DNA from: Favolaschia claudopus | Lineage: Eukaryota > Basidiomycota > Agaricomycetes > Agaricales > Mycenaceae | Assembly: GCA_037176885.1 (NCBI GenBank) | Contig: JAWWNJ010000002.1 | Span: 2,914,001-2,978,000, forward strand | Length of the DNA: 64,000 bases | Reading direction: 5' to 3' | Shown: in pieces, positions 44,896 to 55,746 of the stretch | Layout: the number at the start of each line of letters is the position of its first letter | Position numbering within the stretch: position 1 is the first letter of the stretch | The notes under the pieces: model-generated | Database searches by the model: none | Seen by the model: only the letters and a program-made list of their open reading frames with translations | Told to the model about the DNA's origin: nothing | Program-made: the position numbers and the translations under genes

Positions 44896-47507
44896 CACGT
44901 TTTTATTCTATGCGTCGAAGGAATTCGAAGAAGACTTGCGTTACGGATTCTCCGGGAGACTATTCCTTTTTCAACTGCTTCAAACCTGCTTCAGATACAA
45001 AGGAGTCCGAGTGGCGGAGAAACCGGAAACGATAAGTAAGTGACAAGCCAAAGAAACAATTGAACTTTTCAGAGTCTCCGGGAACAGGCGAGGTTGCTGC
45101 GACGAGGAGAAGGGAGCAACGTCTTCTTTGTTGTAATGTTACACCAGTAATAGGTATAGGGTCCCCAGCGGCATGCAAGTTTTTTAATCGTGAAATTTGA
45201 CTGAGCAAGTGAGAGATTAGGGTTGGAGACTTTGTGGAGACTGGAGATCTACCTAATGGCGGCATTTGGCTTGGCGCGTCGATATCACGAATAAGCGTCG
45301 ATCCGCATATGTCTGACAGATGCGGCGGATAAGATAAGAAAAATACAGTTTCAGAAACATACCATCCATGAACGAGTAGCTCTTGGCCTTTTCCTTGTCG
45401 CGACTAGTCTCGACAGCAGTAGAGCGTTGAGTCGAAAAACATGAGTTCCATTGCCAATTTTTTCCGTCGCAACTAGTGAATTGCAGCAATTTCTTCGCTC
45501 TCAACCGATTCGGCGCCATCCGTTGCGATTTGCGTTCCAATTCCCACAAAATGCCTCCGGCGGCCGCTGTCGGGCCCGCCCACGTTACGGAAGGACAGTG
45601 GGAACGGGTCATTCCCAGAATGGCAATATGGGTCCAATGTGATGCGATCGAAGAGCCGGAGGCTAAAAGGCGCGAAATTCAAATAATCCTATTTTGGACG
45701 ATTTACCTGTCAAACACGGAGGGGGCGGACCGTTATGCCCGTGTCCTGACTGCGACAGCGACGAGCTGAGCCTGTATGTGGGATTGGCGCCGCGTCGGCG
45801 GCCGCAATGACTTGAACCAGCTCTTCAACTCATGCGGCACGGCATGTGGGCATGTCAGAATAAATGCAGGTGCGCCGCCAACTTGCAGAACGAATGAGGC
45901 ACGTTCTATGGTATTCACAGGCGCTGAGCGCTCCGCTAAAGTCAGAGGAGTCAGACTCCGCTGCTTCGAACGATAGCCCGAGGATATCCACGCGGGGTCG
46001 GATATGTGGTGGGACCTGAATAGACCTGAATGGAACGGAAGAATTCCCCCGCTGTCTCTCATCTGAGCGCTAAATAGGCTTGCCTTGACATGTACCATAT
46101 CCGTGAGCCGCCGGTCGAGGAGCGCTCAATGCCGCGAACATGGATTCGCCATCGCAGCATTCGAGCAGTGTGCAGTGGAATCTCCTGGAATCTCGAAAGG
46201 CAAACAGCGGGTTCACAAAAGCCGACCTACGTCACAGACAGCCAGTAAACGGACACGGATTCCAAATAAAGTGCACACCGATGGGATACCCGCACGCCGC
46301 GATAACCGTATGTAGCATGGTCCAGACTCGACGCCCTCAATGTATTGCGTTTTCCAAGAGAACATCGAGGTACCACCAATGAGCGGCGCGCGTAGTCTCC
46401 CTGAGGCAGACGAGATTCAGAGAGTGAGCCAACCTTCGCGCGCTACGGATCCCTATCTGACGTCTGCTTTCTGACGCGGGGTCCTTACCATGAGGTCCTT
46501 TTCAAACTCCGACTGATCTACCACTAAGCGGGGTTTGAACCATCAAAAAAGCACTTCGTCGCCATTCTCACTCCGTTCTCAATTGTCTCTCATTCTGTAG
46601 CCAAATAATTTCATTTATACATGCATCTATACTGTGGGCTAGTGCTACTCGAATATCTAAGCCTAATTCTCTCAAACAACCTCACAATTGACGACGCACA
46701 CTCTAATCACACCTCATGAAACACCCGTCGCGTTCTTCCCATTAACACCTCCCCTCCGCTCGCATTCTTGTCTTTGAGTGTTGATTGGAGGTTTATCCAC
46801 TCGTTTACATCTATTTATTGTCATTCCTGCCCTGAATTGGTGCAGGAAATGCTCAGCATTCTGGTCCCTTGCCGCCTGTTTGTTACCCTCGATGAGCGGT
46901 CTAGTAGGCTCCAGTTTCCTTCGAATATAGCCCAAAGTGCCATTATATTGTAATTGCAAACAATTGGAGCTCACAACGGCTCTCTAGAACATCATATAAG
47001 GCAGCTACGAGACGGAAATGCTTGGGAGATGGTAAGATCAATAAACTAGATTATTCATCGAAAATATAGCAGGTATAGTATTTCTGGCACTCCCTAGAGG
47101 TTTTTAGCAGAGGGAGGGTGTGCATAGATCTTAACAAAACGTCCAAAACGCGCTGGAGGGATGAAGAACACGGTCGTTGTTTGGCATTGAATGGTTGCCA
47201 CGTGATGAAAGCGGAGCTTGAAAAGGGCCTCATGGTAAGACCCCCACATCAAAAAGCAGACGTCAGATCAAGGAATATCCTGAGTAACGCGAAGGTTCAA
47301 GGGAATTGGTCTACTCTGCCTCTGGGAGACTAGGCGCGCGCGACTCTGTCAATGACTCAATGTACCTGACCGTGAAACGGAAAGCAACTTATCGCAGCGT
47401 TCCGCTGCGCAGTATCCCAAGCCCGGAGGCCACTCGCCGCACTGGTGAGCAAAGAGTGACTCGAATCACACGAACACGGTGTTGGCGGCTACTCACCGTG
47501 AACTTTG
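44896..47507. other. Intergenic DNA, no supportable gene
   Basis: Only short ORFs on either strand, antisense to each other, without family motifs. The longest minus-strand ORF (45612-45253) has no recognisable domain. Confidence 0.45.
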
Positions 47508-47514
47508 AATTTTC

Positions 47515-48230
47515 CAGAAGTCTGAGTCCGTTGGGAACAATTCTCTCTGAGAATCTCGCATAGAATTCGGGTAGAATGAGGCCGCATATCAAATGTTTTC
47601 TCCCTTCTCTCGTACCACTCATCATTTTCGGTGCCAAAGCCCAAAGGGCGAGGCGACGGCGCCTCTCCCGTCAGCCTGGAGGCCGACTCCCGAGTCTGCA
47701 GGCTCGAGCTCGCTGGCGTACATATCAACAACAGTTTTTTTTCGGCTTATTGGCTTGCCCTGCCCGGTTGCTACTACATAGCACTAAATCTCAAAGCTCC
47801 ATGCAAATCAAATCATACTACTTATTTATGACAGTATGTAATACCAAAGCGCATTCCACTGTTCCACTGGGCGGTTGAGTACACTCCGCAAATATTATCT
47901 GGAATTGAATACAGTATTATCGACTCGTGGCTTTGTGAGATTCAGAGCGATGAGTCTTACATGCTCCTTTTCACGGGTCGTCGACGCTGGGCATGTACCG
48001 TGCACGATAAGTAGTGGTGGAAGGCAGAGCAGTGACGCGTCAGATAGCGCTGGGAGTCTCAGTCATGGACACGCCACGGCTGATTTTCCAGAACACAAAT
48101 CCGATGGCGGGAATCGAGAGTCTAGCCGAATTTCTCCCATCATTTGCTCGGTTTTAGCCTCGCATCAATTCTACCCGAATTCTACGCGAATTCTCAGAGA
48201 GAATTGTTCCCAACGGACTCAGTCTTCTCC
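47515..48230. mobile_element. 716-bp foldback/TIR element
   Basis: Terminal inverted repeats of about 60 bp: left 47515-47577 and right 48168-48230. They share AGTCCGTTGGGAACAATTCT and then TCTGAGAAT with a few mismatches further in. The direct repeat AATTTTC flanks the element (47508-47514 and 48231-48237), with 7 of 8 bases matching if extended by one, a likely target duplication of hAT size. No transposase ORF. Confidence 0.6.
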
Positions 48231-48237
48231 AATTTTC

Positions 48238-49329
48238 TTTCTATTTTGCGCGATATCGATAAAAATCGAATGCCAGCGAATACATACGAGCCAAAAACAC
48301 GGCCAGGTACGTTCAGGTACCCTCAATTCAGTCTTGAAGCAGGCTGTCGCAAGCCCGAGAGGGTCCAGCAGTGTTGTAGTAAACCCGGAGCTGCCAGTGT
48401 CGTATCGTAGGCATAGGATGTGTATTAGTGTCACGGTAACTGCCAGTGGGTCCTCCTGGATTCAATTGACAGGCCTATATCGTCCGTTTGCCAGCGAATC
48501 CAATGAGCGTCGAGCTCTACGTCGGGATGCTGTGTGGGATTCAATAATTGGAAATCAGTAGCAGGCCCGACGACAGAGTACACGAGTACACTGGCTTCAT
48601 TCTCAACCCGGGTTCGAAGCCAGATACTATGGCGCCTTCGTCGGACGGACGAATTCAGCGCGTTGTGAAGTTTGTCCGAGTCAGCAAGAATGAGACATCG
48701 AAGAAGAAGAAGCCTTTCAATTGCCACGCAGCACACTGGGTCGGGAGAATTCGTTGTCTGCTTCTGTTTCTGCTGTAGCGATGACGGAATGCTCGGATGG
48801 ATGTAATTAGAACAATTGAAGAGAGCTGTGCTTGTGCTCTTGAATTCATTTTACCAGTTTCTCTCCAACCTTGAGAAGCTAAGCAATGCATACCACACCT
48901 CGTGTTCAAGCTATTCATTCATTAATTATACGCCCCCCTGCTTCAATTGTCCAAAAGCACCACCCACCGATCCTTGTCCAAGCCGAAACAATCATAGTAG
49001 CGTATCTCAGTCTAAACTGCGAGAGATGGATACTAGACTTGTCTTTGCACACCAAACGCGACGCCTCCTTGCACCGCTTCCACTGATAGTGTACCCACAT
49101 CCACGCGATTGGCCCAGCTCCCAAAGCGATCGTCTGAAACCAAGAAGGCTGCCTCGAGGCCTGTCATGAGATGCAAGTGCATGAATGCCGGCCGCAAGCC
49201 AATTTGACCTCAGAAAGAATTGTATCGATTCCAAACCGCATCCCACTCCAGCTCGGCCTAGCCTAGCAGCAAGCTAACGCGGAGTCGGGAGATTGTCGGA
49301 AATGACTCCTAGGAGATCTCTACCTCCCT
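48238..49329. other. Intergenic DNA, no supportable gene
   Basis: About 1.1 kb between the foldback element and the 3' end of the NTF2-like gene. No exon, repeat or RNA gene was recognised. Confidence 0.5.
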
Positions 49330-50633
49330 TCACGCCTGCGGTACAGGAGCAAATAGCGTCGCCGGAGACAGCCCCTTCTCAAGCGCATCCACCTCGTCGC
49401 GTGCCTTCTCCGGCGTCTTCGAAGGCGGGTACCAGAACGACGACACATAGGTGAGCCCCCGTGCCGCGATGCGCGTCGCGATCCACTGCGCCAGCGACGC
49501 GCCGGGGACGAGCCCCATGACGTCCTTGACGTCCCAAAAGTCGCGGTGGTGGGTGATGCGGCCTTGCTCGTTGAATGAGAGGCGGGTGATGATGTGGAGT
49601 TTGAAGTGGAAGGGGGAGGGGAGGGTTAGGGAGGTGCCGGGGAGGGAGAGGCTGGGGGTGCTGTGATGATGCGTGCCAGCACCGGAGGCTGTAATGAGGG
49701 AATCGGAGGAGGGAGTTTGTCTGTGGGGCCCGTCGCGGTGGATGCCGGGGAGGACTAGTATGTTTAGCGTGTGTTCTACTATCGTCTTCCTATGTCCGTC
49801 TGTTACTTCTTGTAAGCCAAATTAACAAAGGATAGACTAGCATCAGGAAAAACCCGAATGCTATGAGGTGCAACACTCCCTCCCAGGTTTCTATGGCGGT
49901 CTCCAGAGTGCCACATAGACACCATAGCCGGTCATAGACGATTTACTAGAGCGACTACGCCTGACTCTGGGGCGCTATATGGAATTTCATAGAAACCTGG
50001 GAGGGGGCTCTCGTACCTCATAGGCATACATAGATTTTCAATGGGCATCATAGAATTTTGGGTTTTTCCTGATATCAGTAATTGCCTGACTACGCACCGA
50101 AACTCTCGTTCTCACATATATCACCAATCTCGGTCCATACCCGCAGAGCTTGGAACAATGGATCGTCGATGTTACGCGCGAGAAACCCTGCCCGAGGAGG
50201 TTGTAGCCTGAAGAGCGTGCAGATCAACGCGACGGGTCTTGGGACATCTATGACGCTCAAGTGCCGAGAAAGGTGGTGCACGTCTGCGATAACGGATCGC
50301 GAAGTGGCGGTCAGGACTGGATTTTCATAGCTGCAAGGCCGAGGTCAGGTCAACGCTCAAGTATTCACCACGTAACTCACACTACCGATACAAAATTGAA
50401 TGAAATCAATCTTCTTCCACAGAAATGGATTACGCACTCGCACTGGGCTCGTAGAACCGTTCAATTGTATCGGAAGAGGTCGCGTTTTCGCCGTACATTG
50501 TGGCACAGACGTCGACGGCGGTCGCGTGGGTTACACTCATGAGAGACATGGTAGAATGGTTGGAGAGAGGGCGTCTCGCCAACGACGCGAGTTCCTCTTT
50601 ATCCATGGTCAAGTCGGGTGAGGTGGTGGTCAT
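49330..50633 (-). CDS. NTF2/SnoaL-like fold protein, conserved in fungi
   Basis: Three exons encode 300 aa: 50633-50434, 50330-50098, 49799-49330. Introns of 103 and 298 nt are GT-AG and all phases close. The N-terminal 30 residues are Ser/Thr-rich. The core includes TIERFYEPSASAYENPVLTA, then VWTEIGDICENESFDGHRKT, HTLNILVLPGI, FHFKLHIITRLSFNEQGRIT, and HHRDFWDVKDVMGLVPG. This is the pattern of single-domain NTF2-like alpha+beta proteins. Members serve as small-molecule enzymes or binding scaffolds, so no reaction is proposed. A low-complexity insert (about 190-210) interrupts the core. Intron 2 is enlarged by a 232-bp MITE. I recall similar uncharacterised proteins in basidiomycetes but cannot name a gene. 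Confidence 0.75.
49842..50073. mobile_element. 232-bp MITE inside the NTF2-like gene intron
   Basis: A perfect 14-bp terminal inverted repeat, ATCAGGAAAAACCC, bounds it at 49842-49855 and 50060-50073. Further inside, CTATGAGGT and TCCCAGGTTTCTATG are also inverted between the arms. The right arm has an extra segment of about 35 bp containing repeated CTATG words. Without it the host intron would be 66 nt. The target duplication is unclear. Confidence 0.72.
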
Positions 50634-52693
50634 GGTAGTTCGTGAAACGGAGCGGTAGTCGGTTCCCAACCAAAACGCGTGTCATTGGGGGACGGAGCTA
50701 ATCTCGGCCCGGGCCGCGACTTGGCCGCGGCGTTGTCACGATTTCCCACTCTCGACGAGTCAACCTTCATCTCCTTCCCTGGTTATCCTGTGGTTTGCTG
50801 TGCCAGTTTACTTCGAGTCTCTGTTTCCCTGTTATCCTTTTGACGTGTACTGCTCTGCCTGGCTGGTCCGGATTTTCTATCCATACATCGATCACAGCTT
50901 CGAAGCAAAATCGGCTTTTTCGAAGTTTCCGAAGATTCACGAAACGCTACTACTGGCAGTCGCTACTAGTAGCAGCATTCCGGTTTTGGTCTGCCACTGA
51001 TGAACTCACTGGTCAATTCAGCGGGTTTTTCTGGCATCACCGGGACTGAATCTGCACTAGGTCTTTAGTACTATTTCTCTACTATATTGGTTCGACTTCA
51101 AGCAACGCCGCTCTTTCGTTGCGTACCGCCAGCAGGCACCCCATAATCGATCTTTGTCTCTCGAAAATGGCCCTCCTTGAGCATTTCTTCGGTCCCATCT
51201 TTCTTTCAATGATAACCTTCGTGTACAACTTCTGTGGTGGGTTCTTCGTGACTGGATTAGAACCTAGCCTCGAGAGCGACGCTGCATGTGCGTACGGATT
51301 TAAAATAGTCACTATTGACCCAATACCTAGATGAGGGCTCGCGTCAGGTCTCCCTCACATGCATTACTTTCAAATTCAAACTGAGATCGTAGATTTGTAA
51401 AACAGCGGATTTTCTCTCGATTCTTGCTACATGATATCTTGTAACTCCATGCGTGCAGGAACTGCAAACATCTGAAATCTGGATCACCTGTTTCGGTTCA
51501 CGATTCTGGTCGTAACCAATCCACCAATTTGAAAAAAGCTCTGGTCATACGACAGTCGGACTCAATATACTACTTCATCCGTCGAGACAAGGACGGAAGG
51601 AAGGTAAAATGGCACACAGGGGCAGTTGTAAATTCCGCATTTCCAACTCCTTTGCCTTCGGTCGACGGTGAATGAACTCGGGGAGTCTGGAACGAATTCA
51701 ATGGGGACATCCGCGCAACCGTGCATTGAAATTGGAGTGAGCAACTCAATATGCAGTGGGTCCAACCGTGAACGCTGATCACTGAATCAGACACATAGAC
51801 ACGATCTACCGAATCAACGCTCCCGATCAAGATTGATTCTGCCATACCAGATCTAGAATGTGTCGTGGCTGTCTGTCTCGGCAACGAGGAAGAGGGGAGG
51901 CAGGCCAGGCCAGATCGGTTGTGGGGTAGGTTTACATACATGTTCTCCTCGGCAGGCCACGCGTTGTGGGTCCCGGGTCCCAGCCACGAGATTTATTGAT
52001 CATCGGGGTTACCCCATCGGTCTTCGTAGGGGTGGCTTGGACCGATGACATCACTTCACGAGAGCGCCCAAAACGAGGAAAATATTGCATATTAGTAGTT
52101 CTTTTCAGCCAAAATGTGGCCGCAGGCCATGGGTCGATTTGAAAGCTTCCGTCTTCATCCCAGCGATCAGAAGAGAAAATCGTGACACCCGTCGTATCAC
52201 GGTTGTGGGTAAGTTACTGAGATGGAAATGTAAACGCAATGATCAGGAGAATGAGTGTGTAGTGAAGTATTACAAGAAGAGGCAAATAAAGATCACATTG
52301 CAAGTTGCAGAGGAATATACAGGACGAATGACCAAAAACGCAATACAATATAAAAGGAAATCCGAGTCGAAGGAGGAGAGAAAAAGAAGCGCCGGGACAC
52401 GTTTTCATCTTACATGGTCACTCTCGCGGTCGCTCCCTGAGATCTGTACCCAGCGCGTTCCAGCGCCGACCTTGCGAGGATCGCGGTCTCATCCCCCAGA
52501 CCTTCCATCTGAGCCCAGCCAATATTAATGCAGAAGCTGGCGCTGTGCATCCACAGCGAGCAGCCATTAGTAGAGTCCCTGTTCCCGAAAAGTCGCTGAA
52601 TGGCTGGATGCAGTAACAGACGAAGTTGTGAGGGGGCAGGTGCGAGAGGTGGGGGATCGGAGGACCGCTAGGAAGACCATGCTTCATCAACCG
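50634..52693. other. Intergenic DNA, no supportable gene
   Basis: Upstream region of the NTF2-like gene and 3' region of the first F-box-like gene. Short ORFs only, with no motif or repeat recognised. Confidence 0.5.
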
Positions 52694-54052
52694 TCAGAAC
52701 CCACGAACTTGAAGGGCATGGTCGAGCCTTTCAGGGTCAAAGACGGTTACTTCCTGGTCAACTTCCCGCCAGTCTTCTTCATAATACAACGCCGGGGAAA
52801 GACGCAACTTCGGAAGGGTTTGGGGTAGTCGGAGCATTGCGTCGAGAAGGGCGTGGCGCACATTCACGACAGGTTCGCCGGGACTCGGACGCAGTGTGAG
52901 CGTCTGGAGACTGGGCAATGGCAGCGGACTTGTCCCGATGATCTCCCTGATGAGATCCGACATGAAGCACTGCTTCATCAGGGTGAGGGAAGATAGCGTC
53001 GGGAAGAGTGGTGTATCAACGAGGTGGGTTCTAGTAGGAAGAGGCATGTTATACTCGCACGAACATTCCAGGTCCGTATTGATGAAGGACAGTGCATGAA
53101 GCATGGGAAATGACGTCCGGGGGAAAGAGAATGTATTGAGAAGGGAAAAGACTTGGTGTCCATGGCTGCCGAAGACGACGAGTTCGCTTAATGCAGGACA
53201 GCTGAAGAAATCCATGATTTGTAGCAAGTATGGTTCCTGCTGGTTGTATATGTCGATCCAGACAGAGAGGAATCGGAGTGAGGGAATTCTAATCTGGTAG
53301 TCTGTGGGGACAGTCCCTAGACCAGCCAGATCCAGGAGCAGATATACGAGACCACTGGGTTGCCTCAATGCGGAGAGGTAGAGATTTGCAGCGGCGTCAT
53401 CGAGACGCTGTCCCGCGGTAGCACTCTGGAAGCGGGTTAAGGAGGACATCCAGGACGGTGCTGGGAACGGGAAGAAACCCTGCATCCAGACAGATGACAA
53501 CTTCGGAGCCCCACCTGAGAATAGTTCCACTGGGCACGGAGGCCGCGAGCGGACGTTGCGATTCTCAATTTCGAGGTGGAGAAGATTGGGTGCAGCTACG
53601 TGACGGAGAGGCAGAAATTCCTGACCAAGATCGTTCGGCCGCAAGCCCAAGACGATGCTCAATCGCTCGACGCGATTGATCTCGTGAGAAATGTCACGGA
53701 ACCAGCTTTCTCGCCAAACGATGGCATTATTGGCCAAGGCAAATATCTGCAAAGATATTGAGACCTTTAGAGGGATAGAACGCTGCAGATAAAGCCTGAG
53801 TATCTCCCCCAATCCTGATCCACGCTGGAAAGTATTCGGGATGACTGTGATGTTGGTCCAAAGCGTCGGGGCGCCGATTACAACGTTTCGGAGACGACGA
53901 CAGAGACGCGACAAGACCCATTCTGATCTGTACTTCGCCTCGATGGCCCGGTGGTACCACCCCGATCTGCCCCAGGGAACCTGTTCATACTGGCCAGCAA
54001 TAATTACGAGCAATTCGTTTGGGAGAGATAATATGGACGTTGGGCTACTCAT
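52694..54052 (-). CDS. F-box-like protein, paralogue A
   Basis: A 452-aa intronless ORF from ATG. Residues about 5-66 form an F-box-like motif: ILSLPNELLVIIAG ... SEWVLSRLCRRLRNVVIGAP then TLWTNI. The remainder is Leu-rich with repeating short Leu/Pro units such as APNLLHLEIEN and CPALSELVVFGSHGHQVF, which could form a degenerate LRR surface. The C-terminus ends W..VDQEVTVFDPERL. F-box proteins bind Skp1 and present substrates to SCF ubiquitin ligases. The substrate is unknown, and the family is much expanded in mushroom genomes. It lies head to head with paralogue B, the start codons 326 bp apart, and is the most divergent of the four. N-terminal residues 20-42 contain an insert absent from the others. 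Confidence 0.82.
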   Translation of the reverse strand: MSSPTSILSLPNELLVIIAGQYEQVPWGRSGWYHRAIEAKYRSEWVLSRLCRRLRNVVIGAPTLWTNITVIPNTFQRGSGLGEILRLYLQRSIPLKVSISLQIFALANNAIVWRESWFRDISHEINRVERLSIVLGLRPNDLGQEFLPLRHVAAPNLLHLEIENRNVRSRPPCPVELFSGGAPKLSSVWMQGFFPFPAPSWMSSLTRFQSATAGQRLDDAAANLYLSALRQPSGLVYLLLDLAGLGTVPTDYQIRIPSLRFLSVWIDIYNQQEPYLLQIMDFFSCPALSELVVFGSHGHQVFSLLNTFSFPRTSFPMLHALSFINTDLECSCEYNMPLPTRTHLVDTPLFPTLSSLTLMKQCFMSDLIREIIGTSPLPLPSLQTLTLRPSPGEPVVNVRHALLDAMLRLPQTLPKLRLSPALYYEEDWREVDQEVTVFDPERLDHALQVRGF

Positions 54053-54378
54053 CCCGAATGAGGGTCAGGAGCGAGTTGGAGTTGCGTTGAGATTTCCGCT
54101 ACAACCTGCTACAACGTGGCAACACCCGAATTTGAGAATTAATATTCTACAAAGCTAGATATTATTTGGATATTATCCGGATACCGGGGGTGGGGGTTGG
54201 GCTCTGTCGCGGAGGCTGCAAGAAAGAGAGGCGGCGTGAGACGCGTCGTCGGCGCACGCGAGGCACAACCAAGAGTCGGGGCCGTGGCGGCCCGGGAGAG
54301 TATGAAGTGCGAGTCACGCTCGCGTCACAGTAGGTCACAGTCGCGTCGGTTTTTTAGTCTTGACCACTTCGCTCGCCC

Positions 54379-55746
54379 ATGAGCCCGCCAACGACGATAC
54401 TATCACTCCCGAATGAGTTGGTCGTAGCTATTGCTGCCTCCGGGCAGCACGATCGTGGTACTCACAAGCCAGTAACCACTAGATCAGAATGGATTCTCTC
54501 ACACCTCTGTCATCGCTTTCGACACGTTATCGTCGCCGCACCAGCGCTTTGGACCAACATCTCTATCAGCTTGTCAATAAGCTGGAGGAAGCTCCAGGAC
54601 AGACAACAATATGAGGAGATCCTCAGGCTTTATCTGCACCGCTCAATTCCTTTGAAGGTTTCTGTCTGTCTTGGGATCGTGATACCTTCCACGGATGGTG
54701 TCATCGAGCTTTTCACAAACTGGTTACATCGCGTTGCGCCAGAAATGGAGAGGGTACGGTCGTTGAGCGTCGACTTAGGCCTGCATGCGGATGATCTGGG
54801 TCTAGCATTCGCGCCCTTGCGCCACTTGGCCGCTCCGAATCTGGTGCACCTCGATATTACCAATCATAACACGAACTCGTTATATCGCTGCCCTTTCGAA
54901 CTGTTCTCTCTTGGAACCCCCAAACTTTCCTGTGTTCGGCTGGACGGTTTCTTGCCGTTCCCGATACCTTCTTGGATGTCATCGTCGTCTATAACGCACC
55001 TGGAAGTCGAAAGCGGAGAGAAAGACTTAATAGGCGACGATGTGGCTTTTCTTTCCTCTATCCTTATGCAGCCCACCGCATTGGTACATTTACGCCTCGA
55101 TCTGACCTGGGATATTCAACACACAGACCCACGGATTCGTATTCTGTCTCTCCAATCGCTCAGTATCCACATCAATGAAAGCCAGGGCCCAATGCACTTG
55201 GTGTTTATCCTCGATCTCTTCGACTGCCCTGCTCTCACTGAGCTCGCCATCGCAGGCAGCCACGGAGACCAGATCTTCGCCCTTTTGGAACTGCCCGGTT
55301 TCCCTCGCTCAAGCTTCCCTGTCTTGCGCTCCCTGTCCTTCATTTACAGATATGCTTATGCTGAAGGGTGTTCGTGTTGGGAAGACACATTGATATCCCC
55401 CGTTCATAGAACCGAGCATCCAAATAATACGCCATTGTTCCCGGCGTTATCTTCCCTTAGTCTCGTCGGCCAATGCTCAACAGCGCGTCTCGTCAGGAAA
55501 ATTCTTGGTGCACAGCCGCTGCCGTGGCCGCCTCTCAAAACGCTCACGGTGTCCCCGATCAAAGGTATCCCAGATGTGTCCAAGGCGCTCCAGGACGCAG
55601 TACAGCGGTCACCGCAACGAATCCCGAAATTACGCCTTGGGCGGGCATTATTCCTCTCGGAGAAATGGCGAGAAAGTGGTGTCGATGTGGAAGTCGTTGA
55701 TCTTGAGGAACTGGTCAAGCCTTTTCGCGAGTTTTACACTGATTGA
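54379..55746 (+). CDS. F-box-like protein, paralogue B
   Basis: A 455-aa intronless ORF. F-box-like start TILSLPNELVVAIAASGQHD, then SEWILSHLCHRFRHVIVAAP and ALWTNI (about 6-65). The same layout follows as in the neighbours: EILRLYLHRSIPLKVSV, the AAPNLVHLDI block, PFELFSLGTPKLSCVRLDGF, and CPALTELAIAGSHGDQIF. The shared C-terminal motif is WRESGVDVEVVDLEELVKPF. It is probably a cytosolic or nuclear SCF substrate adaptor. The ATG is preceded within 20 bp by TCTTGACCAC, also seen near the start of C and, with one change, D. It is closest to C by eye. It is intact. Confidence 0.83.
   Translation: MSPPTTILSLPNELVVAIAASGQHDRGTHKPVTTRSEWILSHLCHRFRHVIVAAPALWTNISISLSISWRKLQDRQQYEEILRLYLHRSIPLKVSVCLGIVIPSTDGVIELFTNWLHRVAPEMERVRSLSVDLGLHADDLGLAFAPLRHLAAPNLVHLDITNHNTNSLYRCPFELFSLGTPKLSCVRLDGFLPFPIPSWMSSSSITHLEVESGEKDLIGDDVAFLSSILMQPTALVHLRLDLTWDIQHTDPRIRILSLQSLSIHINESQGPMHLVFILDLFDCPALTELAIAGSHGDQIFALLELPGFPRSSFPVLRSLSFIYRYAYAEGCSCWEDTLISPVHRTEHPNNTPLFPALSSLSLVGQCSTARLVRKILGAQPLPWPPLKTLTVSPIKGIPDVSKALQDAVQRSPQRIPKLRLGRALFLSEKWRESGVDVEVVDLEELVKPFREFYTD

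Noticed and set aside
48590..48640. tRNA-like GGGTTCGAAGCC word
   Set aside because: Resembles a T-loop but no cloverleaf arms or anticodon stem could be built around it.
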